Program-made: the position numbers and the translations under genes
Assembly: GCA_018402565.1 (NCBI GenBank)
Contig: JAGYIQ010000002.1
Coordinates: 868,001 to 932,000 of the forward strand
Direction of reading: 5' to 3'
Origin: Pirellulaceae bacterium
GTDB taxonomy: Bacteria; Planctomycetota; Planctomycetia; Pirellulales; Pirellulaceae
Length of the DNA stretch: 64,000 bases
The notes under the pieces: generated by a model
The model's input: only the letters and a program-made list of their open reading frames with translations
What the model was told of the DNA's origin: nothing
The model's database searches: none
Shown: positions 17,296-26,422 of the stretch, one piece after another
Numbering within the stretch: the first letter of the stretch is position 1
How the letters are laid out: each line of letters begins with the position of its first letter

Positions 17296-17325
17296 CTTGG
17301 GCATGCTGGAGAACGAACCCGACCG

Positions 17326-17718
17326 TTATTCGGCGACCGAATAACCAGCCAAGTGGGTGTTGGTTTTGGCAAACTCTACCAACTGGGAGCTGTAATCGAC
17401 ATCCGTGGAAACGCGGAAGCTGCACTTCCGGGCCTGGATATCGGTTTCGATATCGGTGGCAGTCTCAATCTTGGTCAAATCGCGTCGGACCGACGCGGCG
17501 CAACCGCCTCACGTCATGTTGGGGACGTTGAGCGAGACCAGCACCAACTTCGAGGGATCAGTCGCCGGGGCAGCATCAGTTGCCTCCGAGGTCTTGGGAG
17601 CCTCCGGGGTCGAGCCACCGGCAGGCGGAGTGGTAGGGGCCGAACCCCCACCGGAATCGCACCCGATCAGGGCGCACGAGAGGCTGATCGCAATCAGCCA
17701 AGCAGTCAAATTTTTCAT
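17326..17718 (-). CDS. Candidate selenocysteine-containing HMA-domain lipoprotein (in-frame TGA at codon 70)
   Basis: The ATG at 17718 is preceded by AGGAGA. Residues 1-20 (MKNLTAWLIAISLSCALIGC) are a lipoprotein signal with lipobox, followed by a Pro/Thr/Ala-rich linker. Residues 57-130 match a heavy-metal-associated (HMA) fold: KLVLVSLNVPNMT, then codon 70 = TGA, then GGCAASVRRDLTKIE and later strands to a TAA at 17326. In HMA domains the residue after MT is the first Cys of CxxC, so TGA replaces a metal- or redox-active Cys, giving U-G-G-C. A SECIS-like hairpin follows at the right distance. If TGA is a stop, the product is a 69-residue stub with an intact but untranslated reading frame behind it. 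Translated length with Sec: 130. Conditional on selABCD elsewhere in the genome. Confidence 0.6.
17481..17497 (-). promoter_or_regulatory. Putative bacterial SECIS hairpin
   Basis: The RNA CGCGUCG-GUC-CGACGCG is a perfect 7-bp stem with a 3-nt loop starting with G. It begins 11 nt after the in-frame UGA (17509-17511), placing the loop 18 nt away. Bacterial SECIS elements lie just 3' of the UGA, with a small apical loop containing an early G at about 16-37 nt. GC-rich sequence can form such stems by chance. Confidence 0.45.
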
Positions 17719-17889
17719 GGGACAATTCTCCTGAATTGGATTGAAACGGACACCGAGGGCCAAGCCGCTCCCCGCGTTTGGGCTCCAGCACCAAGCGGGG
17801 ATCGGACACGACCCATACCGGTAATGTCGACCCAATGTCACGAATTGTCAAGGGAAACGCCGCGCAAACCAGCGTTAGGGACTGGCCAA

Positions 17890-18552
17890 TCAGGCCTGCC
17901 GCCGGCGGAAACCGTATCCAGCCGCCACGGCCGTTACCAGCAACAACGCCGCCGATGGCTCCGGCACCGCCGCCGCTTGAATCCCGCCGTTTGCCACCGA
18001 ATTATAAGCCCAACCGGTGATGCGACCCTCAACTAAATCCTTGGTCGTCGTGTCGACATCATAACGAATCCAGCCATAGTGAGTCGTTCCGACGTGACTT
18101 GCAAACTGGACACCCAAATATCCAAATTCAACTCCAGCAAACGGCCCACGCGTAAGGGTGGTGTCTCCCAAAAAAGGCTTGTATCCGCCATGCAAAATCG
18201 AGGAATTAGCATCCCAAGTCACCGCACTGTTAATGTCTTGTAAGGGATCGAAACGCCGCAATCGCTCCCAATTAGCTGGATCTGTCAAGACGACGCCGAT
18301 ACGAGCCGTACCCAAACCTTGCACCAACGCGTCAGCACTTTCTGTGTCGACAGGTACATCCCCAAAAAACCTCCAGCTCCCATTCGCAAAACCATCGAAA
18401 TTAATCTCAACGGCCGTATTCGGGCGATCGACACCAAATTGCACCTGAAGATTGATATTTCCCGAATGCACAATCCCCGCTTGGACGACGGAATCGAACA
18501 CCAACCAGGCCAGTGCCAACGCACTGAGCGTCAATCGCAACGCATGTTTCAT
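17890..18552 (-). CDS. PEP-CTERM sorting domain protein
   Basis: A 220-residue protein from the ATG at 18552 (GAGG upstream). The N-terminal signal peptide is LRLTLSALALAWLVFDSVVQA. The mature part is a beta-rich exported domain with many Asp and Gly (for example HYGWIRYDVDTTT). The C-terminus is VPEPSAALLLVTAVAAGYGF plus RRRQA: a PEP motif, transmembrane helix and basic end recognised by exosortase. It is probably anchored or released at the cell surface. The function of the mature domain is not recognised. Confidence 0.9.
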   Translation of the reverse strand: MKHALRLTLSALALAWLVFDSVVQAGIVHSGNINLQVQFGVDRPNTAVEINFDGFANGSWRFFGDVPVDTESADALVQGLGTARIGVVLTDPANWERLRRFDPLQDINSAVTWDANSSILHGGYKPFLGDTTLTRGPFAGVEFGYLGVQFASHVGTTHYGWIRYDVDTTTKDLVEGRITGWAYNSVANGGIQAAAVPEPSAALLLVTAVAAGYGFRRRQA

Positions 18553-18938
18553 AAGAACTGCCTCAATCAAAGTGAAAGTAACAACCGCATGGCCTACATC
18601 CATGACCGCACCATCCACCCCCGCGATTTACGGAAGATGGCTAAACCCTACCGACTCACCACGTTCCAGTCAGCCACTTGCGGACCCAAAACACTAGTTA
18701 TTAACCAAAGCTTCACCCGAGCTTAACCCAAGTCACACAAACCATGCATCATCAGTGCACGGAGCAGTTCCACAACGTTCGTTCCGAAAAACCTGGCGTT
18801 TGCACCGCCCAACAAAACTTCACAAATCCTTCACGCAGCAAGCGTCCGACTTGCTCGGATGGCCGTCCGGTTCCTGACGGAAAACCCGCTAGCAATGGTT
18901 CTTATCGATCCTATTTTTTGATACCACTACCGAAAAAA
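18553..18938. other. Intergenic region without recognised genes
   Basis: About 390 bp upstream of the PEP-CTERM gene. Open frames here are short shadows without start context. No repeat family of this window was recognised in it. A promoter for the PEP-CTERM gene is expected in its left part. Confidence 0.5.
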
Positions 18939-18975
18939 AATAACCGTCGACTGGCTGAGCCAGTCAACGGTTATT
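18932..18975 (-). terminator. Rho-independent terminator of the DUF1559-lipoprotein operon
   Basis: Arms 18939-18955 and 18959-18975 (AATAACCGTCGACTGGC type) pair over 17 positions with one mismatch and a TGA loop. On the minus strand they are followed by eight T (18933-18940). It is about 180 bp past the lipoprotein stop at 19155. Confidence 0.85.
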
Positions 18976-19154
18976 CACAGCGTGATCGAGTTTGGACGGA
19001 CCGGCCAAGGTCTTGGAACTGCCGACAAGCCAACCTTGGTTCTTGAAGCGAACCACGACCATGATCGGACTTAGCTGCCAAGCCTTGGCTTCAAAGTTGT
19101 CGAAGCATGATGTCACGGCCGTCCAATTTCGTCGTTACCCACCGAGTCGACTGG

Positions 19155-19589
19155 TTAGCGACGTCGGATTTGTGGTAACCGATTCGGTCGATCGGTGTTG
19201 AAGACTTCCACTGGGATGAGCGTGTTGGCCACGTCAATCTCAAGCAGTGAAAAGTCGACATTCGCCTCAAACGCATCGGCCGCCGGCAGACTTTGCCAAT
19301 GAGTTTCGTTGCTGGCGACAACGTAATAGGTCCCGGCCGGGCGATTGAACGTGAAGGTGCGGAACCGAGGAATCACGTAGCTCTGCAACGCGTCCGACTC
19401 TGCCTTGGTCGTCGGTGGATTTTGGATCTCAGCCTCCGTGAGAATCCACAGGCGGATCCGCTCGTTCGGGATATCGCCGTTGACATTGTTGACCCGAATT
19501 CCGCCTGGACCGGTCGGTGGGGGCGGGGTGCAGCCAGTGAAGCTGGTGCTGAGCAGGACCAATGCGGTCATTAACAAAAATCGATTCAT
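19155..19589 (-). CDS. Small lipoprotein downstream of DUF1559
   Basis: A 144-residue protein with the ATG at 19589 (GAGGAAGAG upstream). The signal MNRFLLMTALVLLSTSFTGC ends in a lipobox Cys and is followed by PPPPTGPGG. The mature domain includes PRFRTFTFNRPAGTYYVVAS, a beta-sandwich-like strand pair similar to transthyretin/carboxypeptidase-regulatory type domains; the family is not certain. It lies 82 bp after the DUF1559 gene. Such DUF1559-plus-small-lipoprotein pairs are common in planctomycetes, which suggests co-assembly in the envelope. Confidence 0.78.
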   Translation of the reverse strand: MNRFLLMTALVLLSTSFTGCTPPPPTGPGGIRVNNVNGDIPNERIRLWILTEAEIQNPPTTKAESDALQSYVIPRFRTFTFNRPAGTYYVVASNETHWQSLPAADAFEANVDFSLLEIDVANTLIPVEVFNTDRPNRLPQIRRR

Positions 19590-19671
19590 TTCTCTTCCTC
19601 TGCGGAAAATGCGGTTCGCGACCAGCCGGTACCCCCGGCCAAAGGCGTTCACGCGGGACATAAAACGGGGA

Positions 19672-20457
19672 TCAAAATTCGGAAACAACCTCTTGGTTGT
19701 TCCGGGTACAGAGCGCGGCGACGACATCCAACGACATCGCTTCGCTCAAGAAACGTACGGAGCCATCCGCAAACACCGCGTTGGCCCCGCCCGGATGCAA
19801 ACTGGCGATTTCATCCAGACTTCCATTACGGTTGTTGATCGGGCCTTCCTCGTGCCCCATACAATTCGCTCCAGATGCCCAGAAACCAAAGTTGTCCTCC
19901 CCCACCGCGACCCCCTCAGCGATCGCGATGGTGTGGCTGGTACCATCCCCAATCGCCGCGATGGTCACGGCTCTGGCGCTCGGAATGACCAAGAACAGAA
20001 CGCCGTTGCGGCCACCGTCGGTGGTCGCCTTGTGCGAAGAACCACTGATTCCGCAGTAGTCCGTCAGGCCGGCATAACGTTTCCACGAAGTGGGGCAACT
20101 AAAAACGGGCAAGTTTTGTTTGGTCCACACCAGGTTGTGCGGGGCATCCCAGGCCGCCTGCAGGTCGATCTGGTCATGCACGTCGCCGTGCTCCAAGTAA
20201 GGCAGGATCCGCGTGGACCAGGCCTGCAAGGTGCCCGCCTCCGCACCGGCGGGAAACGACTTAAAACTGGCTTCAAACTGCTGCAACCCCCGGCCCTGTT
20301 GGGCCAAGTTATTGCTGCATGTGAGACGCCGGGCGGCCTCGCGTGCCGCCTGAACCGCCGGCAAAAGCAAGCCCATGAGCAGGCCCAAGATGGCGATGAC
20401 GACCACGAGTTCCACCAGCGTGAAGGCTGGGCGAATTCGGAATGGTGTGTGGGGCAT
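19672..20457 (-). CDS. DUF1559 prepilin-like protein
   Basis: A 261-residue protein. The N-terminus has the type IV prepilin/pseudopilin cleavage and methylation motif PAFTLVELVVVIAILGLLMG, then LLPAVQAAREAARRLTCSNN, the DUF1559 signature. The C-terminal H-X9-DG motif region reads SLHPGGANAVFADGSVRFL. Such proteins are processed by prepilin peptidase and are very numerous in planctomycetes; their structures and functions are mostly unknown. It is divergent from the ECF sigma gene, separated by 183 bp. Confidence 0.93.
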   Translation of the reverse strand: MPHTPFRIRPAFTLVELVVVIAILGLLMGLLLPAVQAAREAARRLTCSNNLAQQGRGLQQFEASFKSFPAGAEAGTLQAWSTRILPYLEHGDVHDQIDLQAAWDAPHNLVWTKQNLPVFSCPTSWKRYAGLTDYCGISGSSHKATTDGGRNGVLFLVIPSARAVTIAAIGDGTSHTIAIAEGVAVGEDNFGFWASGANCMGHEEGPINNRNGSLDEIASLHPGGANAVFADGSVRFLSEAMSLDVVAALCTRNNQEVVSEF

Positions 20458-20640
20458 GTGACCTGTCTCCTGGTTAAAGTTCGTAGATATTCGCGACGCT
20501 CGGCTTCCAAGCCCTTCACCGATTTGGAATAATTAATCAGGCTGTAATCGAAACCACGAAATCCGAATCTTCAAAATTGGCAGGCAGTTATCAAGGGACG
20601 CGAAATCCGGTTAGCCGCGGTCGATTTTAAGGAGCGTTCA

Positions 20641-21210
20641 ATGGTTGGTTCAGAGCGAGACGACAAGCTGGCCGCCGAAGCGGTAACCGCCCTGCTCCAG
20701 GCATTGCCGGAGCGGCAGGATGAACTCTATCAATTGGTGTACGAGCACCTGAAATCGCTGGCACAAAATCGCCTGTGGGGCGAACGAAACGACCATTGGC
20801 TACAGGCCACATCCCTGGTGAATGAAGCTTATCTAAGGCTCATGCGGCACGAGAGCGGATGGCGTGATCGGCGGCACTTCTTTGGCGTCGCCGGCGAGGC
20901 CATGCGCCGCATTCTGGTGGATGCCGCTCGCCGCCGAAATCGAGAAAAACGGGGTGGAAAGATGGCTCGGCAATCGCTCTCCGGGCTTGAACTGGCTGAA
21001 TCGGAGTGGGACATGGAGGTGTTGGAATTGAACGACGCCTTACTCGAACTGGAACGACAATCGGCCGAGCACGCAGAAATCGTCAGACTCCACTTCTTCT
21101 CTGGATTGACTTTTTCAGAATGCGCCGACTTACTGGGCATCAGCCTGTCGTCGGTCGAACGACGTTGGCGGTTTGCCCGGGCCTGGTTGCGCGCGAAAAT
21201 GACCGCTTGA
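20641..21210 (+). CDS. ECF sigma factor (planctomycete type)
   Basis: A 189-residue protein with AAGGAG about 9 bases before the ATG. Region 2: LYQLVYEHLKSLAQNRLWG, then LQATSLVNEAYLRLM; region 4: VRLHFFSGLTFSECADLLGI and SLSSVERRWRFARAWL. It belongs to the ECF subfamily common in planctomycetes and acidobacteria (ECF sigma-70-like, TIGR02999-type). It lies 118 bp upstream of a Ser/Thr kinase gene on the same strand. In this arrangement the kinase is thought to control the sigma factor instead of a classical anti-sigma. No anti-sigma gene is present. Confidence 0.9.
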   Translation: MVGSERDDKLAAEAVTALLQALPERQDELYQLVYEHLKSLAQNRLWGERNDHWLQATSLVNEAYLRLMRHESGWRDRRHFFGVAGEAMRRILVDAARRRNREKRGGKMARQSLSGLELAESEWDMEVLELNDALLELERQSAEHAEIVRLHFFSGLTFSECADLLGISLSSVERRWRFARAWLRAKMTA

Positions 21211-21328
21211 GGGTGAAGGGCTGCCGCACTGTTTGACGCGAATAGCTGTGAGGAGTCCGACCTGGGGATTACCTCCAGCGTACGCGCTCGAACTGGCCGT
21301 TCGTGTTTTGCCAACCATGCTTTGATGG

Positions 21329-24040
21329 GTGACGATATTGCCTGCCGAAAACGCCGAACCCGATATCGAATCGCTCGAACGGATCTTCCAAACCATAGCG
21401 GACGCTCCCAAGTCACGCCAAGAGAGCCTGCTCGCCGAGTTATGCCCCGATCCGGAGGTCCAAGGACTATTACGCGAATTACTGAGGGCCGATTCGTCTG
21501 ATGGATTGGTCATCGACAAAAAACTTTTCCCTGACCCGGTCGAACTGAACCTGGGCGAGCAGATCGGCCCATACAAATTGCTCCAAAAAATTGGTGAAGG
21601 CGGCATGGGGGTCGTCTACATGGCCGAGCAATTGGCTCCCGTGCGGAGAAAGGTGGCCTTGAAGATCATCAAGCCGGGCGTCGACTCCAAACAAGTGTTG
21701 GCTCGATTCTCTGCCGAACGACAAGCCTTGTCGATGCTGGACCACCCCAACATCGCTAAAGTGCTAGACGTCGGGGCGACGGAATCCGGTCGCCCCTATT
21801 TCGTAATGGAATTGGTCAAAGGCCGTTCGATCACGCAATACTGCCAGGAGCAGCGACTACCGCTCCGTGATAAGCTCGTCGTGTTGATGTCGGTTTGCCA
21901 CGCCATCCAACATGCCCATCAGAAGGGAATCATTCACCGTGACTTGAAGCCCTCCAACGTGCTTGTGACGGAGTACGACGGCCGACCGGTTGCCAAAGTG
22001 ATCGACTTTGGCGTGGCGAAGGCGATTGAAAATCCGCTGACCGAGATCACCCTGTTCACCGGGTTCGGACAGATCGTTGGAACGCTGGAGTACATGAGCC
22101 CCGAACAATCTCGCATGAACCAATTGGATGTCGACGTCCGGTCGGACGTCTACAGCCTGGGAGTTTTGTTCTACGAACTCATCACCGGCAGCACGCCGAT
22201 CACCAAAGCACGCCTGCGGACTGCCGCCTGGGATGAGATGCTGAGAATCATCCGCGAAGAAGATCCGCCAATCCCCAGTAAGCGACTGTCCGACTGGGAG
22301 CGGAACGGCAACGATATCCCCCAAGAGTCCAATCTATCACGGAGTTCCCAAGCCGAGCGTCAGCGACTCTCGCTGACCGTGCGTGGCGAACTGGATTGGA
22401 TTGTGATGAAAGCTTTGGAGAAAGACCGCTCCCGCCGGTACGCCTCTCCGAGTGAACTGGCGAAAGACATTGACTGTTACCTGAATGGCGACATCGTCTC
22501 GGCCTGCCCTCCGTCGCTACTCTACCGCTGTCAGAAGACATTCAAACGAAACAAACTGGCAGTTTTGACTTCCACACTTGTCGCAGTCTCATTAGTCCTG
22601 GGCCTCGTCGGAACAGCCTGGCAAGCCTGGCGAGCGACCAAGGCCGAACGGATTGCGAATGCCGAGCGAGATCTAGCCAAAGAGCAGGCAGAGAAAGCCG
22701 CCCAAGCGGAACAGGCCGCCCAACGCGAGGCCGAAAGATTTCGCGTCGTCGACGATTTCCTGCAAATCGACCTGCTTGGATTGGAAAAAGGAACAACCTT
22801 GTTGTTGCCAACGAACGGCGGCGATCCCAACGTGACAATTGGCCAACTCTTGGACCGCGCACGTGATCGCCTCTCAGATCCAAGTGGAAAATACCAAAAT
22901 CGGCCCAACAGCAGACGCCAGTTGAAACTTTGGCTGGTCCGATCGTACTGTAGCATCAGTCGCTTCGCGGAAGCAACGGTCCTGCTCGAGGAAATCGTCG
23001 CAGAATCAAAAGCCAACGAAGGTGAGCAAAATGACAAGGTGCCTCAGTTTATCGCCAGCCTGGCTCAACTTTACACCCAGCAATATCGCTGGTGGGATGC
23101 ACTGGCCCTCCGTCAGGAGGCTTTTGCAGACAGACAACGCTTGCTGGGAGAACGACATCCCGACACTCTGAATTCACTGCACAATATGGCCAACACGTTT
23201 AGGCTATTGGGACTTTATGAGCGGTCTGCAGCATCTTATCGTGAACGTCTCGAAATGGCTATCGACTCGGAAAATAGCGCGCAAATTGCCGAATATCAAG
23301 CTCGCTTGGGAGGTGTACTGGGGCGAATTGGCGTATTCGCCGAAGCGGAAAAGCTCTTGCATCAGGCGATCGATGCGTTTGGCCAACAAGAGAACACCTT
23401 GAAACAGCGAAACGCCCTGAGCGAACTCGGTCTGGCCCTGCTCCGCCATCAGCGATTTGACGAGGCGCGTCGCGCGCTGGCCCAGGCGTACGAACTGAGC
23501 AAACAACTGGATCTAACAGACGGCGAGCTTGCACAACAACAATTTGTCCACGGCGTCGCCTGCTTGATGACACCCGCGAACCAGACGCCGCAGGACCCGT
23601 GGTTGTCGATCGACCCGTCGCTCACACAATTTCTTCAAAAACCCACTGTGGCAATGGCCTCGACCGTGGATGATTTGCAGCTCTTGGCACGCTGCCTGCA
23701 GCTGAAAGACAAACCAGATCAAGCCGAACAACTGCTGCTACGAGCGCTCGATGTACTCAACCGTCATTCTTTCCACGGCGCGCGGCGCTCGGCGATCCTA
23801 GCGGACCTGGCTGCCATCGCTCAGCATCGAGGCGATCGTCCCAAGGCAAAAAAACTGCTGTGGAAAGCCGTCGAGTGCTTAGCGGATACGAGCAAGTACC
23901 CAAGCCAGTACAATCAGACGCCGGAATTTGACGCCATGAAAAACACATTGTCAAACACTCTGGCTGAACGGCTGATCCAAGTTTATCAAGTACTGGGTGA
24001 TCCCACCGGTGGTGATCTCAAGCAAGAAAAGGTGAAATAG
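21329..24040 (+). CDS. Membrane Ser/Thr protein kinase with C-terminal TPR region
   Basis: A 903-residue protein with a GTG start at 21329. The kinase domain spans about residues 82-380: IGEGGMGVVY loop (about 89), VALKII lysine, IIHRDLKPSN (about 203), VIDFGVAK and a GTLEYMSPEQ activation segment. A transmembrane helix lies at about 410-432 (LAVLTSTLVAVSLVLGLVG), followed by an Ala/Glu/Lys-rich coiled coil and about 400 residues of TPR-like helices (for example HPDTLNSLHNMANTFRLLG). The extracytoplasmic TPR part probably senses or binds a partner. It is downstream of the ECF sigma factor, its likely regulatory target. Confidence 0.92.
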   Translation: MTILPAENAEPDIESLERIFQTIADAPKSRQESLLAELCPDPEVQGLLRELLRADSSDGLVIDKKLFPDPVELNLGEQIGPYKLLQKIGEGGMGVVYMAEQLAPVRRKVALKIIKPGVDSKQVLARFSAERQALSMLDHPNIAKVLDVGATESGRPYFVMELVKGRSITQYCQEQRLPLRDKLVVLMSVCHAIQHAHQKGIIHRDLKPSNVLVTEYDGRPVAKVIDFGVAKAIENPLTEITLFTGFGQIVGTLEYMSPEQSRMNQLDVDVRSDVYSLGVLFYELITGSTPITKARLRTAAWDEMLRIIREEDPPIPSKRLSDWERNGNDIPQESNLSRSSQAERQRLSLTVRGELDWIVMKALEKDRSRRYASPSELAKDIDCYLNGDIVSACPPSLLYRCQKTFKRNKLAVLTSTLVAVSLVLGLVGTAWQAWRATKAERIANAERDLAKEQAEKAAQAEQAAQREAERFRVVDDFLQIDLLGLEKGTTLLLPTNGGDPNVTIGQLLDRARDRLSDPSGKYQNRPNSRRQLKLWLVRSYCSISRFAEATVLLEEIVAESKANEGEQNDKVPQFIASLAQLYTQQYRWWDALALRQEAFADRQRLLGERHPDTLNSLHNMANTFRLLGLYERSAASYRERLEMAIDSENSAQIAEYQARLGGVLGRIGVFAEAEKLLHQAIDAFGQQENTLKQRNALSELGLALLRHQRFDEARRALAQAYELSKQLDLTDGELAQQQFVHGVACLMTPANQTPQDPWLSIDPSLTQFLQKPTVAMASTVDDLQLLARCLQLKDKPDQAEQLLLRALDVLNRHSFHGARRSAILADLAAIAQHRGDRPKAKKLLWKAVECLADTSKYPSQYNQTPEFDAMKNTLSNTLAERLIQVYQVLGDPTGGDLKQEKVK

Positions 24041-24273
24041 AACAGGTATCGTAACCCTGCGACTCGAAACAGCTGAGATCATCGAGAGCATGTGGCGACC
24101 GTTAGGCCACTATCGGTAATTCTAACTTTGGATTGTGCGCGTTTCGATGCGTAACGAGCCGAATTCTACAAGACGGACGGCTGCCCTTAAGATATTCTAT
24201 CCTTATCGACCAGACCTCTGGCGCTGCCCTGCACAAACTCGCCGCTGAGCCCAACTGCCACCGAGAGCCCGAA

Positions 24274-26058
24274 ATGACCAACAAGCCGACCAACGGACTG
24301 ACCATCCCGATGCTGCTGATATTCTTCACTATCAGCAGCATCGCTCCCGCGGCCGAGTCATCGCAGCCGGCCACGCCGTCACGAGTGGAAAAGCACGGCG
24401 GCCAGAGCTCGCTCGAGCAGCCGCACCAAGACGAGACATCCACCCCAATCCAACGCGTCGCTCGCGAGACGCGCGAGATCTTGGGCTGGCAAGTGCATAT
24501 CGCCAAACAACTGCTCGAGACCGAAGCGGAGGATACGGCCAAAGCCTTGGCCGGGCTGGAAAAAATGCTGACCGAGATCATCCGCGATGTGCCACCGGCC
24601 GCCGTGGACCAATTAAAGCAAGTGCCACTCTACTTTTCGCCCTCGTATCAGGAGGGACGCAGTGGGGCCGAGTTCCACCCCGGTGCGGGCTGGCTGATCG
24701 ACAATGGCCGTGACCCGGCGATGGCCCAAGCGGTCGAGTTCTCCGGCGTGAGTGACTTCGAAGCCGAGATGCGTCGCATGCCCAACTTTGCCCTGCATGA
24801 ACTGGCCCATGCCTACCATTTTCGCGTGCTCCCCGACGGCTTTGACAACGCCGAAATCAAAACCGCCTACCAACGGGCCAAACAGAGTCGCGGGTACGAC
24901 CGAGTCGAGCGAACATTTGGCAACGACCGGCCCAATACCTTCGAACGCGCCTATGCCATGACCACCGCCATGGAGTACTTCGCCGAAACCACCGAAGCCT
25001 ACTTCTCACGCAACGACTTCTTTCCCTTCACCCGCGCCGAACTGTTGGAACATGATCCCGAAATGCACGCGTTGCTCCAACAGCTCTGGGGCGTCGACAA
25101 CGACAAGTGGTTAAAGTATCCCGGCGGCGAGGGCCCCGGCCAAGGCAAACACATTGTCCTCATCGCCGCCGAACAGGAATATCGCAGCGAACAATCCCTG
25201 CCGATGCTGGCTAAGGTGCTGAGCACCCATCATGGCTTCGACTGCACAGTACTCTTCGGCGTGAACTCCCATGGAGAAGTCGATCCGACACTGCCGGTCT
25301 ATCCTGAAAAAGGCAAAGAAGCTGAATTTCAGGAACACCATATTCCAGGACTCGAGCACTTGGCGTCTGCTGATTTGGTCATCTTTTGCACTCGCTTGTT
25401 AACCCTGCCCGAGCCTGACCTCGAAAAGGTGGTCGCTTATGTGGACTCGGGTAAACCCATCATTGCCCTCCGCACCGCCAATCATGGCTTCCGTAGTCCG
25501 CTGCCGTACAAAATCAATGAAAAACAAGTCCGCTGGGGGGAAGATGTCCTGGGCGGAACGTTCCTGAACCATCATGGGAACTGGCAAGCGGATTCCACCC
25601 GCGGCTCCTTCGATCCCAACCAAACACAGCATCCCATCTTGATCGGAGTCAGCGACATCTGGGGAGACTCGGACGTTTATCGCACCTACCCAGAGGGCAG
25701 TCGACTGCCCGACGACTGCACCCCGCTGGTGTGGGGACAGCCGCTGCTGGGTCGCCAACCCAATGATCTGCCAAACGATAAACTGGAGCCGCTGCCCGTG
25801 GCTTGGGTCAAACCCTGGCAGACCAGCCAAGGCGTCCAATCGCGGGTCTTTCACTGCACGATGGGCAGTGGGCATGACTTCAAGAATCCCGGCCTGAGAC
25901 GACTGGTCGTCAACGCGGCCTATTGGTGTGTCGAGCTGGAAGGATCCATCTCAGCGACTCGGAGTGTCGACACCGTGGGCGACTACCAACCGCTGAACAG
26001 CGGCTTCAACTACGAAGAACTGGGGGTCAAACCACGACCCGTCAGTTTCCACAAATAG
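24274..26058 (+). CDS. Exported fusion of a HExxH metallopeptidase-like domain and a ThuA-like domain
   Basis: A 594-residue protein from the ATG at 24274, which starts the signal peptide (IPMLLIFFTISSIAPAA); an ATG at 24133 would bury it. Residues about 60-285 contain NFALHELAHAYHF, a zinc-peptidase HExxH with a distal Glu plausible in EYFAETTEAYF. Residues about 300-570 are a ThuA-like (trehalose-utilisation, glutamine-amidotransferase fold) domain: HIVLIAAEQEYRSEQSLPML, the D-rich GVNSHGEVDPTLPVY strand, and FHCTMGSGHDF near the end. Planctomycetes encode many exported ThuA proteins. Fusion to a peptidase domain is less usual. The substrate is unknown. Confidence 0.82.
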   Translation: MTNKPTNGLTIPMLLIFFTISSIAPAAESSQPATPSRVEKHGGQSSLEQPHQDETSTPIQRVARETREILGWQVHIAKQLLETEAEDTAKALAGLEKMLTEIIRDVPPAAVDQLKQVPLYFSPSYQEGRSGAEFHPGAGWLIDNGRDPAMAQAVEFSGVSDFEAEMRRMPNFALHELAHAYHFRVLPDGFDNAEIKTAYQRAKQSRGYDRVERTFGNDRPNTFERAYAMTTAMEYFAETTEAYFSRNDFFPFTRAELLEHDPEMHALLQQLWGVDNDKWLKYPGGEGPGQGKHIVLIAAEQEYRSEQSLPMLAKVLSTHHGFDCTVLFGVNSHGEVDPTLPVYPEKGKEAEFQEHHIPGLEHLASADLVIFCTRLLTLPEPDLEKVVAYVDSGKPIIALRTANHGFRSPLPYKINEKQVRWGEDVLGGTFLNHHGNWQADSTRGSFDPNQTQHPILIGVSDIWGDSDVYRTYPEGSRLPDDCTPLVWGQPLLGRQPNDLPNDKLEPLPVAWVKPWQTSQGVQSRVFHCTMGSGHDFKNPGLRRLVVNAAYWCVELEGSISATRSVDTVGDYQPLNSGFNYEELGVKPRPVSFHK

Positions 26059-26111
26059 CGAACCTGGAGTTTCGCTTGCTTTCTGAGCGTCCGAGAACTA
26101 CAATCTACAAA

Positions 26112-26131
26112 AGCGTAGATTTTTCTACGCT
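26112..26131. promoter_or_regulatory. Inverted repeat, likely operator of the RHH-GNAT module
   Basis: AGCGTAGA-TTTT-TCTACGCT is a perfect 8-bp inverted repeat ending 24 bp before the antitoxin start. Ribbon-helix-helix antitoxins commonly bind such palindromes to repress their own operon. Confidence 0.6.
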
Positions 26132-26155
26132 ATGCTGGCACATAGGAGAGCATGG

Positions 26156-26422
26156 GTGAATTCCACACGACAGATATCGGCCCACATTTCGACGGATACT
26201 GGGGAACTACTGGAACGCTATGTCTTGCGGCATGGAATCAAGAAATCGCATTTGATCGAAACCGCCATCCTCCACTACCTGAACTCGTTGGAGGCCATTC
26301 CGACGGATGTGGTGATTCCTCCTGTCATCAAGGTGTCTCGCCAAACAGGAAATACCATTCTCGCGGCAATCGAAAATCCGCCGCCATCGACTGAGGCGAT
26401 GCGAGCCTTGTTCAATGGTTGA
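26156..26422 (+). CDS. Ribbon-helix-helix antitoxin of a GNAT toxin
   Basis: An 88-residue protein. The GTG at 26156 is preferred because AGGAG lies 7 bases upstream; the ATG at 26132 overlaps the operator-like repeat. The N-terminal part (TRQISAHISTDTGELLERYV then KKSHLIETAILHYL) is a ribbon-helix-helix DNA-binding fold. The C-terminal part (about 35 residues) probably covers the toxin active site. Its stop overlaps the toxin start by 8 bp (26415-26422), which couples translation. It likely represses the operon through the palindrome at 26112-26131. Confidence 0.82.
   Translation: MNSTRQISAHISTDTGELLERYVLRHGIKKSHLIETAILHYLNSLEAIPTDVVIPPVIKVSRQTGNTILAAIENPPPSTEAMRALFNG

Noticed and set aside
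19405-20532. 375-codon plus-strand frame
   Set aside because: It is antisense to the lipoprotein and DUF1559 genes and has no domain of its own.
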